In this document: piece by piece, positions 1 to 7,557 of the stretch
Numbering within the stretch: the stretch's first letter is position 1
Layout: each line of letters starts with the position of its first letter
Assembly: GCF_023502395.1 (NCBI RefSeq)
Contig: NZ_JAMFMB010000013.1
Location: 1 to 64,000 of the forward strand
DNA: 64,000 bases
Direction: 5' to 3'
Source: Ruegeria spongiae
Lineage (GTDB): Bacteria; Pseudomonadota; Alphaproteobacteria; Rhodobacterales; Rhodobacteraceae
The notes under the pieces: generated by a model
The model's input: only the letters and a program-made list of their open reading frames with translations
Databases searched by the model: none
What the model was told of the DNA's origin: nothing
Program-made: the position numbers and the translations under genes

Positions 1-127
1 GGAAATCCGAAATCTTGTTGACATTGGCAGTTATTGCTTTGCGATGGGAAAAATTCGCTAAAATTTGAACAAAATTTTGAGCTACAACTACTATAACACA
101 CATTTTGAGGAAATTTATACTGCCAAC

Positions 128-1741
128 ATGACGCCGTCCAGATCAGCCATTGCGATATTGACCTTCTGTATGGGGGCTGCTGCGATCTATTCAATAGGTG
201 TATTCAGCCGTTCAATTTGGTTCGATGAGGCTTACTCGCTTCAATCGTTGACGAACATTCGATTCGGTGAGCCCATTTTCGGGTTCACCGAAATGTCTTT
301 TTTTAACAAGCATTTTGATGGTGTTACGACAACACAGGATGTGGTTTGGTGGTATGTCGTAACTGATGTGCATCCCCCTCTTTATTACCTCATGGCCCAC
401 GCGGGGACTTTGATTTTTGGAACCCAGCTTGAGGTCGTACGAGCGGTGTCGCTGATTCTGGTGGTGATGTCGGTCTTTTTGTATGGCCGTACGTTGCAAC
501 GCATCGCGGAACCTGGCCTCTGGATTTGTCTGGCAATATACGCGCTATCCTTTGCCGTACTGACAACAGCGCAAGACGCACGTGGTTATGCTCTGATTGT
601 GCTTCTGGTTGTCGGCGCGTGGCGCACCATGGCACAGGCGCCAATTCTGGCGGAACGTGGAACACCTTTGCGTTTCGAGATACTCTTGGGCTTGCTGTGC
701 GGTTGTCTGATGCTGACGCACTATTTTGCCCTTTTTGCCATAGTGCCGTTATTGGGGTGGCGGGTGATCGAATCGATGCGCTATCGCAACGCTGCCGGTC
801 TGGTGGGCCCCATTGTCTGCGCGGCGGTCTTTGCACCATGGCTGCCTGTCATGCTGGACCATCTTGGTGCGCGGCCGGATCAGATGACGGGATTTCCCGG
901 GATTGCCGCCTGGGCCAAACGAACCCTGCAGTTAATCCCTGCACAGGTTTTTTCCGCAACGCATTGGGCGGTGCCAGCTTCTGTTCAGAAAGTCGGCCGT
1001 AGCGTAATATTGTTGCTGATGCTGGTCGCTGCGTTCGACATACTCTTTCGTAGCGGACAGGAGCGAACCCGCCAACGGATTGGGTGGCTGGCTCTCTGGA
1101 TACCAGCAGCCGGCGTGTTTCTTTTTCTTGCCGCTTCGCTCGTGCTGGACCGCTGGTTTGACACGTTGCGCTATTTCATTTTTTTTGCGCCGTTTCTGGC
1201 TTATCTTTCCGGGCGCGGCACTATGGTTGTGGGGAACGCGCTGGCCCGAATGACAAAAGGACCCGTCATCTTGCACTTACTTCCGGGGGTTCTGGTGTGC
1301 GTTGCGCTGTTTTCAATGGCCAACTTTGGTTGGGAAACCAACAGAAACCGGGGCGGAGGGTACTACAATTCGATTGCAAATCAGATCAGGGCGAATGGCG
1401 AACAAAACAGCCTCGCCATCATAGATGTCGGGTATGGTCGCGGAACGTTGTTTGCATCTGTATATGCCTTACCGACAGCGACAACCGCATTTCTGCTAGA
1501 TCCAGACACCCGCACATGGCCAGCAGCAGCCACCAGCATCCGTTCCGATATCATTGATCGGTCCATGGTTGTCCTTGTATATACGATCGAACGCGGTGCA
1601 ATGGGATCGGACAAAGCGCAGCTTTACAGTCCGATCGTAAGTGTTTTGGAAGACGCAGGGTTCAAGCGTGTGCAGGCACCACCTGCGCCGCAAGGTGGCC
1701 GGTTCTATGCAAAATGGGTAAGGATGGATGGGACAGGTTAA
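128..1741 (+). CDS. GT39-like multi-pass membrane glycosyltransferase
   Basis: Polytopic inner-membrane protein of about 537 residues. Near the N-terminus it has the WFDEAYSL segment and then an HPPLYYL segment. Both are typical of the ArnT/PMT (GT39) superfamily, where an acidic residue in the first periplasmic loop is catalytic. Such enzymes take a sugar from a polyprenyl-phosphate donor and attach it to lipid A, O-antigen or protein on the periplasmic side. The frame is open from a TTG at 65, but the ATG at 128 has a purine-rich GAGGAAA upstream and begins a normal signal-anchor, so I prefer it. It overlaps the next gene by 14 bases. The following GtrB-like and GtrA-like genes make it the probable acceptor-specific transferase of a Gtr-type cassette. 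Sugar and acceptor are unknown. Confidence 0.8.
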   Translation: MTPSRSAIAILTFCMGAAAIYSIGVFSRSIWFDEAYSLQSLTNIRFGEPIFGFTEMSFFNKHFDGVTTTQDVVWWYVVTDVHPPLYYLMAHAGTLIFGTQLEVVRAVSLILVVMSVFLYGRTLQRIAEPGLWICLAIYALSFAVLTTAQDARGYALIVLLVVGAWRTMAQAPILAERGTPLRFEILLGLLCGCLMLTHYFALFAIVPLLGWRVIESMRYRNAAGLVGPIVCAAVFAPWLPVMLDHLGARPDQMTGFPGIAAWAKRTLQLIPAQVFSATHWAVPASVQKVGRSVILLLMLVAAFDILFRSGQERTRQRIGWLALWIPAAGVFLFLAASLVLDRWFDTLRYFIFFAPFLAYLSGRGTMVVGNALARMTKGPVILHLLPGVLVCVALFSMANFGWETNRNRGGGYYNSIANQIRANGEQNSLAIIDVGYGRGTLFASVYALPTATTAFLLDPDTRTWPAAATSIRSDIIDRSMVVLVYTIERGAMGSDKAQLYSPIVSVLEDAGFKRVQAPPAPQGGRFYAKWVRMDGTG

Positions 1742-2738
1742 CATTGAGGCATCACCTTTACCTCCACGCGAAACACGGCGTGATGATCCTCTTATATCTC
1801 TTGTGATACCGTGTTTCGCCGAGAGTGACACCGTCGAACTGTTCGTATCAGCGACATATGCCAGCCTTCCGGGGCAGCGGCTTGAGTTTGTGTTTGTCAA
1901 CGACGGGAGCCCCGATGATACGCTCGCCAAACTTCTGGCGCTCAGCATACGTGACCCGCACGTCGTCATTGTTGATCTGAGCCGAAACTTTGGCAAAGAG
2001 GTTGCCATGACCGCCGGTATTGACGTGGCATCGGGTGACGTTGTTGTGCCGATGGATGCAGATTTGCAGGATCCGCCCGAGGTCATTCTTAAGTTTCTGA
2101 AACGGTGGCGCGAAGGGTATGATGTTGTTTTTGGCATCCGCAGTGACCGCCACAGCGATACCCGCGGAAAACGAGTCACAGCAGGGCTATTTTACCGGTT
2201 CTTCAACAACCTTGCGCAGACGCAAATCCCTCCGAATGTCGGGGATTTCCGCCTTATGGACCGGGTCGTTGTCGATGCTGTCAAAAAGCTGCCGGAACGG
2301 ACACGTTTCATGAAAGGAATTTTTGCATGGGTCGGGTTTCCGTCTGTAGGCGTGGAATACGTTCGCGCCGAGCGATCCGCCGGAACCACCAAGTTCAGCT
2401 ATTGGCAGCTTTGGAATTTCGCTCTCGAAGGCGTCGTAAGCTTTTCAACCGTACCGCTTAGAATCTGGACCTATGCAGGCATGAGCGTTGCGCTGGCTTC
2501 GGTCGTATTTGCCTTGGTGATCGTAGTGCGCACGCTTGTGTTCGGTCGGGATGTTCCCGGCTATGCGTCAACCATGACAGCCATACTGTTCCTCGGTGGG
2601 ATTCAACTCATTTCGCTTGGCGTGATCGGTGAATATCTTTCGCGGCTGTTTCTGGAAAGCAAGCAGCGGCCGTTGTATCTGTTGCGGGGAATCTATCGGG
2701 AAGGCAAGCATGACGAGCGCGCGGAAAAGTCTCAATGA
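1728..2738 (+). CDS. GtrB-like GT2 polyprenyl-phosphate glycosyltransferase
   Basis: Glycosyltransferase of 336 residues in the DPM1/GtrB branch of GT2. It transfers a nucleotide-activated sugar to undecaprenyl phosphate on the cytoplasmic face. Visible motifs are FVNDGSPDDT (nucleotide-binding strand), DADLQDPPE (metal-binding DXD region) and GDFRLMDR followed by RFMKGIFAWVGF, the standard GtrB acceptor signature. Two hydrophobic segments at the C-terminus (about residues 235-310) anchor it. The ATG lies inside the end of the upstream transferase, and its end overlaps the GtrA-like gene by 29 bases, so all three are probably one transcript. Confidence 0.88.
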   Translation: MGQVNIEASPLPPRETRRDDPLISLVIPCFAESDTVELFVSATYASLPGQRLEFVFVNDGSPDDTLAKLLALSIRDPHVVIVDLSRNFGKEVAMTAGIDVASGDVVVPMDADLQDPPEVILKFLKRWREGYDVVFGIRSDRHSDTRGKRVTAGLFYRFFNNLAQTQIPPNVGDFRLMDRVVVDAVKKLPERTRFMKGIFAWVGFPSVGVEYVRAERSAGTTKFSYWQLWNFALEGVVSFSTVPLRIWTYAGMSVALASVVFALVIVVRTLVFGRDVPGYASTMTAILFLGGIQLISLGVIGEYLSRLFLESKQRPLYLLRGIYREGKHDERAEKSQ

Positions 2739-3117
2739 GTTCTTGCGTGCCCTACGGTTTGCGATTGTTGGACTCTGTGCCACGCTGATTCACCTAGCCG
2801 TGGCGCAGGGGCTGTTCGCGATGGGTGTGTTGTCTTTGCCCATGGCAAACTTGGCGGGTTTCGCCCTCGCATTTCCGGCTGGATTCTTGGGTCATTATTT
2901 CCTTACTTTTTCTAGAGCAGCTCCGATCAGGCAAGCCTTTTGCCGGTATGGTGTAATCGCTATGATCGGCTTTTTGGTCAACAATATTGTTCTGTTCAGC
3001 TTGGTGGCCAATGGTCTTCTCGGCGAAAAAGTCGCGCTGGCTATTGCGATAATTGTCATTCCCATGGGCACATTTCTTGCCAGTCGGTTCTGGGGTTTCC
3101 TGGCACCGACACCATAA
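2710..3117 (+). CDS. GtrA-family membrane protein (polyprenyl-linked sugar flippase)
   Basis: Small protein of about 135 residues with four predicted membrane helices, matching the usual GtrA length. The helices FAIVGLCATLIHLAVAQGLF, FALAFPAGFLGHYFLTF and later ones, ending in the SRFWGF motif, fit the family. GtrA proteins are thought to flip the polyprenyl-phosphate sugar made by GtrB to the periplasm. The frame opens at 2629, but the ATG at 2710 gives the normal N-terminus (MTSARKSL). It completes the transferase/GtrB/GtrA trio. Confidence 0.85.
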   Translation: MTSARKSLNEFLRALRFAIVGLCATLIHLAVAQGLFAMGVLSLPMANLAGFALAFPAGFLGHYFLTFSRAAPIRQAFCRYGVIAMIGFLVNNIVLFSLVANGLLGEKVALAIAIIVIPMGTFLASRFWGFLAPTP

Positions 3118-3249
3118 GCTGTGATCAGGATGATTGTGTTGCATGGATCTAGCTGTTTGATTCCATGGTTTGATGGTGCGATCCATTCGATGGAATGGAA
3201 GGAAGCACTATGGGACAGATGCATCACGGGAGCGCCACGTACCGCCGCC

Positions 3250-3283
3250 CGGCAGGGCATTGCGCAGCAATGTCCCGAGAGGG
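3250..3283. repeat. Palindromic repeat, copy 1, inside the transposase
   Basis: A 34-base element whose core GGGCATTGCGCAGCAATGTCCC is nearly self-complementary. It sits where a normal IS481 transposase codes for the first helix after GSAT, and it is read through in frame. The same element recurs in opposite orientation at 3575-3614. It resembles a small dispersed extragenic palindrome. Confidence 0.65.
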
Positions 3284-3574
3284 ACAAGCTTCGGTCTCGG
3301 TGCTGAACAGGGAACTGGGGATCAATCCCAAGACGGTTGCGAAATGGCGAAAGCGGCAGTCAGTTAAAGACCTGAAGACCGGCCCCAAGGAGCCACATTC
3401 GACTGTTCTCAGTGAAGCAGAGGAAGCAATGATCGTTGCGTTTCGACGGCATACATTTCTGCCTCTGGATGACTGTCTCTATGCCTTGCAACCGACGATC
3501 CCGCATCTGACCCGCTCTTCTCTGCATCGTTGTCTCCAACGTCATGATATCTCATCGCTGCCCGACATGGATGG

Positions 3575-3614
3575 CCCCTTTCGGGACATTGCGTTGCAAT
3601 GCCCTGTCGGGCAG
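3575..3614. repeat. Palindromic repeat, copy 2, inverted relative to copy 1
   Basis: Core GGGACATTGCGTTGCAATGC with flanks that match the reverse complement of copy 1 over about 30 of 34 bases. It interrupts the transposase just after its LPDMDG segment, and the frame is lost downstream. Two copies about 325 bases apart in one dead gene suggest repeat mobility or recombination. Confidence 0.65.
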
Positions 3615-4348
3615 TGGACAAGCCGAAGAGACAGAGGTTCAAGCGATACCCAATCGGCTTTTTCCTCTCGACAGCGCCGAACTCCGAACCGCTGAGGGCA
3701 AGCTCTTTCTCTTTGTGGCCATTGACCGGACCAGTAAGTTCGCGGTCACGCAGTTGGTCGAGAGGGCTGACCGAAAGACAGTGTGGGAGTTTCTGAAGCC
3801 TCTGCTGAAAGCTGTGCCGTATCACATCCACACCATCCTCACCGACAAGGGCATCCAGTTCGCTGAACAACCCCACAACCGGAACACAGCATACGCTTGG
3901 CCGATGCGCTTTGGCATTATCTGTGAGGGCGAGACCTTGTGCGCCATTGGTTCAAGAACAATGGTCGAGCGGCATTGAGCATCGGTTAACCAAACCCAAC
4001 CACCCTTGCACCAATGGGTAGGTGGAGCGCAGGAACCGGACGATCAAAGAGGTAACCGTGAAACGGTATCGCTATGACCACCACGACCAGTTGCATAACC
4101 ATCTCTCAGATTTCCTCGATGCTTGCAAATTCGCACGACGTCTGAAGACACTGAGCGGGCTCACACCTTACGAATACATCTGCAAAATCTGGACATCAGA
4201 ACCAGATCGTTTCATCCTCAATCCGATCCACCAGATGCCGGGACTGAACACCGAACAAGCGACCGCATAAACGGCGGGTGGCTCTTGGCAGCACCGTACC
4301 ACATGATGTTTGATCCCTTACAACGCCCCAATATAGTCTGGACCCGGA

Positions 4349-5356
4349 ATGAGCAGATCAGCTTCCCTCGCTTGCCGCGCTTCCCTTGTTCACGAGGAAA
4401 CGCCGCTGGATCCGTTGCACACGCTATCGAAATCGCTCGGCATTGAATTGCATATCAAACGGGACGATCTGTGCGGCGCGCCGTTCGGAGGGAACAAGAC
4501 CCGGCAGTTGGAACATTATCTGGGCGCAGCGCAAGCTCAGCGCGCTGACACGATCCTGATCACCGGTGCCGTGCAATCGAATTTCGTGCGGACCGCCGCC
4601 GCTGCTGCGGCGGCCCTCGGAATGCAGGCGGTCGTACAGCTTGAGGACCGCGTGCCGGAGATGGATGAGAATTATCGCCGCTCAGGAAACGTTCTGCTAC
4701 TGCGTATCCTGGGGGCGGAGATCATGCACTATCCCACAGGCGAGGATGAGGCAGGCGCCGATGCCGCCTTGCGCGCCCGCGCCGACGCGTTGCGCCATGC
4801 TGGACGGAAACCTTACGTGATCCCTCTGGCCGTCGATAACCCGCCTCTTGGTGCCTTGGGATACCTGCGCTCCGGGCAGCAGATCGCGTGTGAAGAAGCT
4901 GCCTTTGATTATGTAATCGTTGCCTCTGGCAGCGGGGCGACCCATGCCGGGTTGCTGGCAGGGCTGCGCAACGCTGGCAGTGCCGCAATGGTCATAGGCA
5001 GCTGCGTGCGCCGCGCGGCAGCGGCACAAAAGACTCGAGTTGCCGAAGTTCTCAGGCGGCTTCGCGATCTGACCGACGCCGCGGGTTCGGTCAAAGAGGC
5101 GGATATCGCGGTCTGGGATGGGGCGCTGGCCCCCGGCTACGGGCGCATCGGGCCGGTTGCGCTGCGCGCAATGGAACTCATGGCGCGGCAAGAGGGCATC
5201 CTGCTTGACCCGGTCTATACCGCCAAGGCGTTTGCCGCGATCCCCGCGCTGGTCGAGGAGGGCAGGATCGAACAAGGCAGCCGGGTACTTTTTGTCCATA
5301 CCGGCGGGCTTGCCGCGCTTTTTGGCTATCAAACCGACCTTGAGGCGGCGTTTTGA
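4349..5356 (+). CDS. D-cysteine desulfhydrase-family PLP lyase
   Basis: PLP enzyme of fold type II, 335 residues, in the ACC deaminase / D-cysteine desulfhydrase / L-cysteate sulfo-lyase family. The PLP lysine is in GGNKTRQLE near residue 50, followed by the substrate-contact segment TGAVQSNFVRTAAAAA. VASGSGATHAGLLAGL is the phosphate-binding glycine-rich loop, and HTGGLAALFGY closes the protein. Family members remove sulfide, sulfite or ammonia from D-cysteine, L-cysteate or 1-aminocyclopropane carboxylate, so the substrate is open. It ends 3 bases before the convergent LysR gene. With the DadA-like oxidase and racemase downstream it fits D- or sulfur-amino-acid catabolism. Confidence 0.8.
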   Translation: MSRSASLACRASLVHEETPLDPLHTLSKSLGIELHIKRDDLCGAPFGGNKTRQLEHYLGAAQAQRADTILITGAVQSNFVRTAAAAAAALGMQAVVQLEDRVPEMDENYRRSGNVLLLRILGAEIMHYPTGEDEAGADAALRARADALRHAGRKPYVIPLAVDNPPLGALGYLRSGQQIACEEAAFDYVIVASGSGATHAGLLAGLRNAGSAAMVIGSCVRRAAAAQKTRVAEVLRRLRDLTDAAGSVKEADIAVWDGALAPGYGRIGPVALRAMELMARQEGILLDPVYTAKAFAAIPALVEEGRIEQGSRVLFVHTGGLAALFGYQTDLEAAF

Positions 5357-5359
5357 CCC

Positions 5360-6322
5360 TCAACCCAGCCCCTCTGAGCCGATCAACTCGATCCTCGGGC
5401 TGGCGTTGACACCATCTAGCAAGGCAATGACCTCATCGCGCCATCCGTCCTTGATCCGACTGGCGAGCTGCGAGAGCGGTCGGTAGAGCGGCGACAGCAG
5501 CACATATTCATAGCGAAATAGGCCCTGAACGGGGCGGAACACCACCCGGCCAGCGGTCGAGTTCATTTCGGTTTCGGTGACCATGGTCAGGGGATCGACA
5601 ATCGACAGACATCTGCCAGCACTGACGAATTGCATCAGCGGCAGGAAATATTGGCTATCCAGAACGATTTTGGCGCCCACCCCCGCTTGCCTCAAGGCAT
5701 GCACCGTCCGCTTATGCATCACATGCGTGCTTTGAAGCGAGCCCAGCGGCACGCCATCAAGATCGCTGCACAGGACCGCGTCACGCGCGGCGAGCGGATG
5801 ATCATGGGGCAAGGCGCAATAGCAATCGGCGGTGATAAGCTCCTGCTGATAGGTCTTTGATGCACTGGGACCTTCGACCAGATCGGCAAAGCCGAAGTCG
5901 AAGCTTTGTGTCGCCGCCAGTTCTCGGATCTGCAACGACGTCCGGGACGACAGCGATACCCGGATGTCTGGATTGTCATGTATGGCGCGGCTGATATAGC
6001 GCGGCAGCAGAAAGGTTGAGGGGCCAGGCATCGACGCGATGTTGAGTTGACCGCTCTGGCCGCTGATCAGGCCTTTCATGGTGCCCGCGACCGCCGACAG
6101 GCGGTCGAGGATGTCGCTGGCTTCAGCCAGCAGGTAATAGGCCTCAGGCACCGGCACCAGCTGCCGGCCGCGCCGCTCAAAGAGCTTCAGGCCCAGTGTG
6201 TCCTCCAGCGAGCGAATCGCGAGGCTGACGGCCGGTTGGGTGCGGCCCAGCTTTTTGGCGGCCTCTGACAGCGAGGAAGAATTCATAACCGCCCTAAAAG
6301 CGGTAATTTGGGACAGGTTCAT
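5360..6322 (-). CDS. LysR-family transcriptional regulator
   Basis: 320 residues. The N-terminal helix-turn-helix reads AVMNSSSLSEAAKKLGRTQP followed by AVSLAIRSLEDTLG, and the C-terminal part is a LysR substrate-binding domain. The ATG at 6322 has GAAAGG a few bases upstream. It is divergent from the TRAP-TAXI operon and convergent with the PLP lyase, so it is the obvious local regulator, probably responding to the amino acid imported by the TRAP system. Confidence 0.88.
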   Translation of the reverse strand: MNLSQITAFRAVMNSSSLSEAAKKLGRTQPAVSLAIRSLEDTLGLKLFERRGRQLVPVPEAYYLLAEASDILDRLSAVAGTMKGLISGQSGQLNIASMPGPSTFLLPRYISRAIHDNPDIRVSLSSRTSLQIRELAATQSFDFGFADLVEGPSASKTYQQELITADCYCALPHDHPLAARDAVLCSDLDGVPLGSLQSTHVMHKRTVHALRQAGVGAKIVLDSQYFLPLMQFVSAGRCLSIVDPLTMVTETEMNSTAGRVVFRPVQGLFRYEYVLLSPLYRPLSQLASRIKDGWRDEVIALLDGVNASPRIELIGSEGLG

Positions 6323-6339
6323 AGCCTTTCATAAGCAAA

Positions 6340-6358
6340 ACTTTGATTGTGCTAAAGT
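6340..6358. promoter_or_regulatory. Candidate LysR operator in the divergent promoter
   Basis: ACTTT-N9-AAAGT inverted repeat in the AT-rich stretch between the LysR gene and the TRAP operon. The geometry (T-N11-A type) fits LysR regulators. Only the sequence supports it. Confidence 0.35.
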
Positions 6359-6449
6359 ATTCAAATTTGTTTTTATCAAAAACTTCCCGCATCGTGGATG
6401 AATGACAACCGGGCCAGCAAAGCCCGGATCAAACCAGAGGGAGACAAGA

Positions 6450-7460
6450 ATGACCTTGATGAAGACGTTCAGCGGTGCGCTGGTTGCCGCCGCGCTGACC
6501 ACGGGCACCGCCTATGCGCAGGACCCGACCTTTTTCCGCATCGGCACCGGCAGCGCCGGGGGCACCTATTTCCCCATCGGTGGCACCATCGCCAACGGCA
6601 TTTCCGCCCCTCCGGGCTCGCGCCCCTGCGATGAGGGCGGTCAATGCGGCGTGCCGGGCTTGATCGCGATCGCGCAATCCACAACCGCGTCGGTGTTCAA
6701 CAACACCGCTGTCGAAAATGGCGAGCTTGAGGCCGGCCTGGCCGCTGCTGACGTGACCCGGTCCATGTATCTGGGCGAGGGAAAGTTCGAAGGCAAACCG
6801 CATCCGAAACTGCGCGTTGTTGCCAACCTCTTCCCCGAGGATCTGCATCTGGTGCTGCCCAAAGGGTCGTCGATCGGTGGATTGGGCGACCTCAAGGACA
6901 AGCGCGTCGGCATCGCGCAGGCCGGGTCGGGCACGCAGGTCGCCGTGTTGCAGATGCTGGACGCCTGGGGTGTCACTCGCGACAACATGGATGAGGCGGA
7001 ATTGAACAACAGTCAGTCCGCCGAACGTCTGGCCGACGGTCAGATTGACGCCTATTTCTATGCCGCTGGCTGGCCGGTCTCGGCCATGGTGCAACTGGCC
7101 ACCACCAAAGGCATGGAATTGCACAGCTTCAGCGATGAGGATTTGGCCAAGATCAACGAGATCATCCCGGCCTATATCCCCTCAGCGATTCCAGCGGGCG
7201 TCTATGAGGGCGTCGATTACGAGGTGAAGACCCCGGCGGTCTCGGCATTGCTGGTCGTCTCCTCGGACCTGTCGGACGAATTGGTCTATGGCATCACCGA
7301 AGCGATGTGGAACGACAACACCCGCAAGCTGCTGGACAATGGCCATGCCAAGGGCAAGCAGATCACGCCCGACACTGCGCTTGATGGTATCGCGGCACTT
7401 GGCGTACCGCTGCATCCGGGTGCCGAGAAGTTCTACAAGGACGCAGGGCTTCTGCAGTAA
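6450..7460 (+). CDS. TAXI-family TRAP transporter substrate-binding protein
   Basis: About 336 residues with an N-terminal signal peptide ending around AYAQD. The mature part opens with RIGTGSAGGTYFPIGGTIAN, the hallmark of TAXI (TRAP-associated extracytoplasmic immunogenic) binding proteins. The frame is open from 6402, but the ATG at 6450 follows GAGGGAGAC and starts the signal peptide. It would capture the substrate in the periplasm and pass it to the fused permease 97 bases downstream. TAXI systems are linked to amino acids and small carboxylates. The DadA-like and racemase genes make an amino acid likely here. Confidence 0.9.
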   Translation: MTLMKTFSGALVAAALTTGTAYAQDPTFFRIGTGSAGGTYFPIGGTIANGISAPPGSRPCDEGGQCGVPGLIAIAQSTTASVFNNTAVENGELEAGLAAADVTRSMYLGEGKFEGKPHPKLRVVANLFPEDLHLVLPKGSSIGGLGDLKDKRVGIAQAGSGTQVAVLQMLDAWGVTRDNMDEAELNNSQSAERLADGQIDAYFYAAGWPVSAMVQLATTKGMELHSFSDEDLAKINEIIPAYIPSAIPAGVYEGVDYEVKTPAVSALLVVSSDLSDELVYGITEAMWNDNTRKLLDNGHAKGKQITPDTALDGIAALGVPLHPGAEKFYKDAGLLQ

Positions 7461-7483
7461 AGCCACATCTCCCCGGCTTTAAT

Positions 7484-7526
7484 GATCGACGGGCGGCAGG
7501 CCAACCTGCCCGCCGCCCGACTGATC
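7484..7526 (+). terminator. Intercistronic stem-loop between TRAP genes
   Basis: GGCAGG-CCAA-CCTGCC forms the tip of a longer imperfect stem that extends through GGGCGG/CCGCCC to GATC/GATC flanks. There is no T-run, so it is more likely an attenuator or mRNA-stability element. Such hairpins often allow more binding protein than permease to be made. Confidence 0.45.
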
Positions 7527-7557
7527 CTTCACGACAATTCTTGCGAGAGGGCGGGCC

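Larger units (their letters stand above)
3195..4270 (+). pseudogene. IS481-family transposase, frameshifted
   Basis: Remnant of a DDE transposase of about 320 residues in three frames. Frame one (3195-3695) has an N-terminal MGQMHHGSAT, a helix-turn-helix with INPKTVAKWRKR, then a conserved stretch ending near LPDMDG. A different frame (from about 3640) continues with LRTAEGKLFLFVAIDRTSKF and ILTDKGIQF, which are the catalytic-core blocks. The last block (4022-4270) has RRNRTIKE and ends NPIHQMPGLNT, the family's usual C-terminus. At least two frameshifts and two palindromic repeats (3250-3283 and 3575-3614) interrupt it, so it cannot make an active enzyme. I could not define the terminal inverted repeats with certainty. 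It separates the glycosylation cassette from the amino-acid module. Confidence 0.85.
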
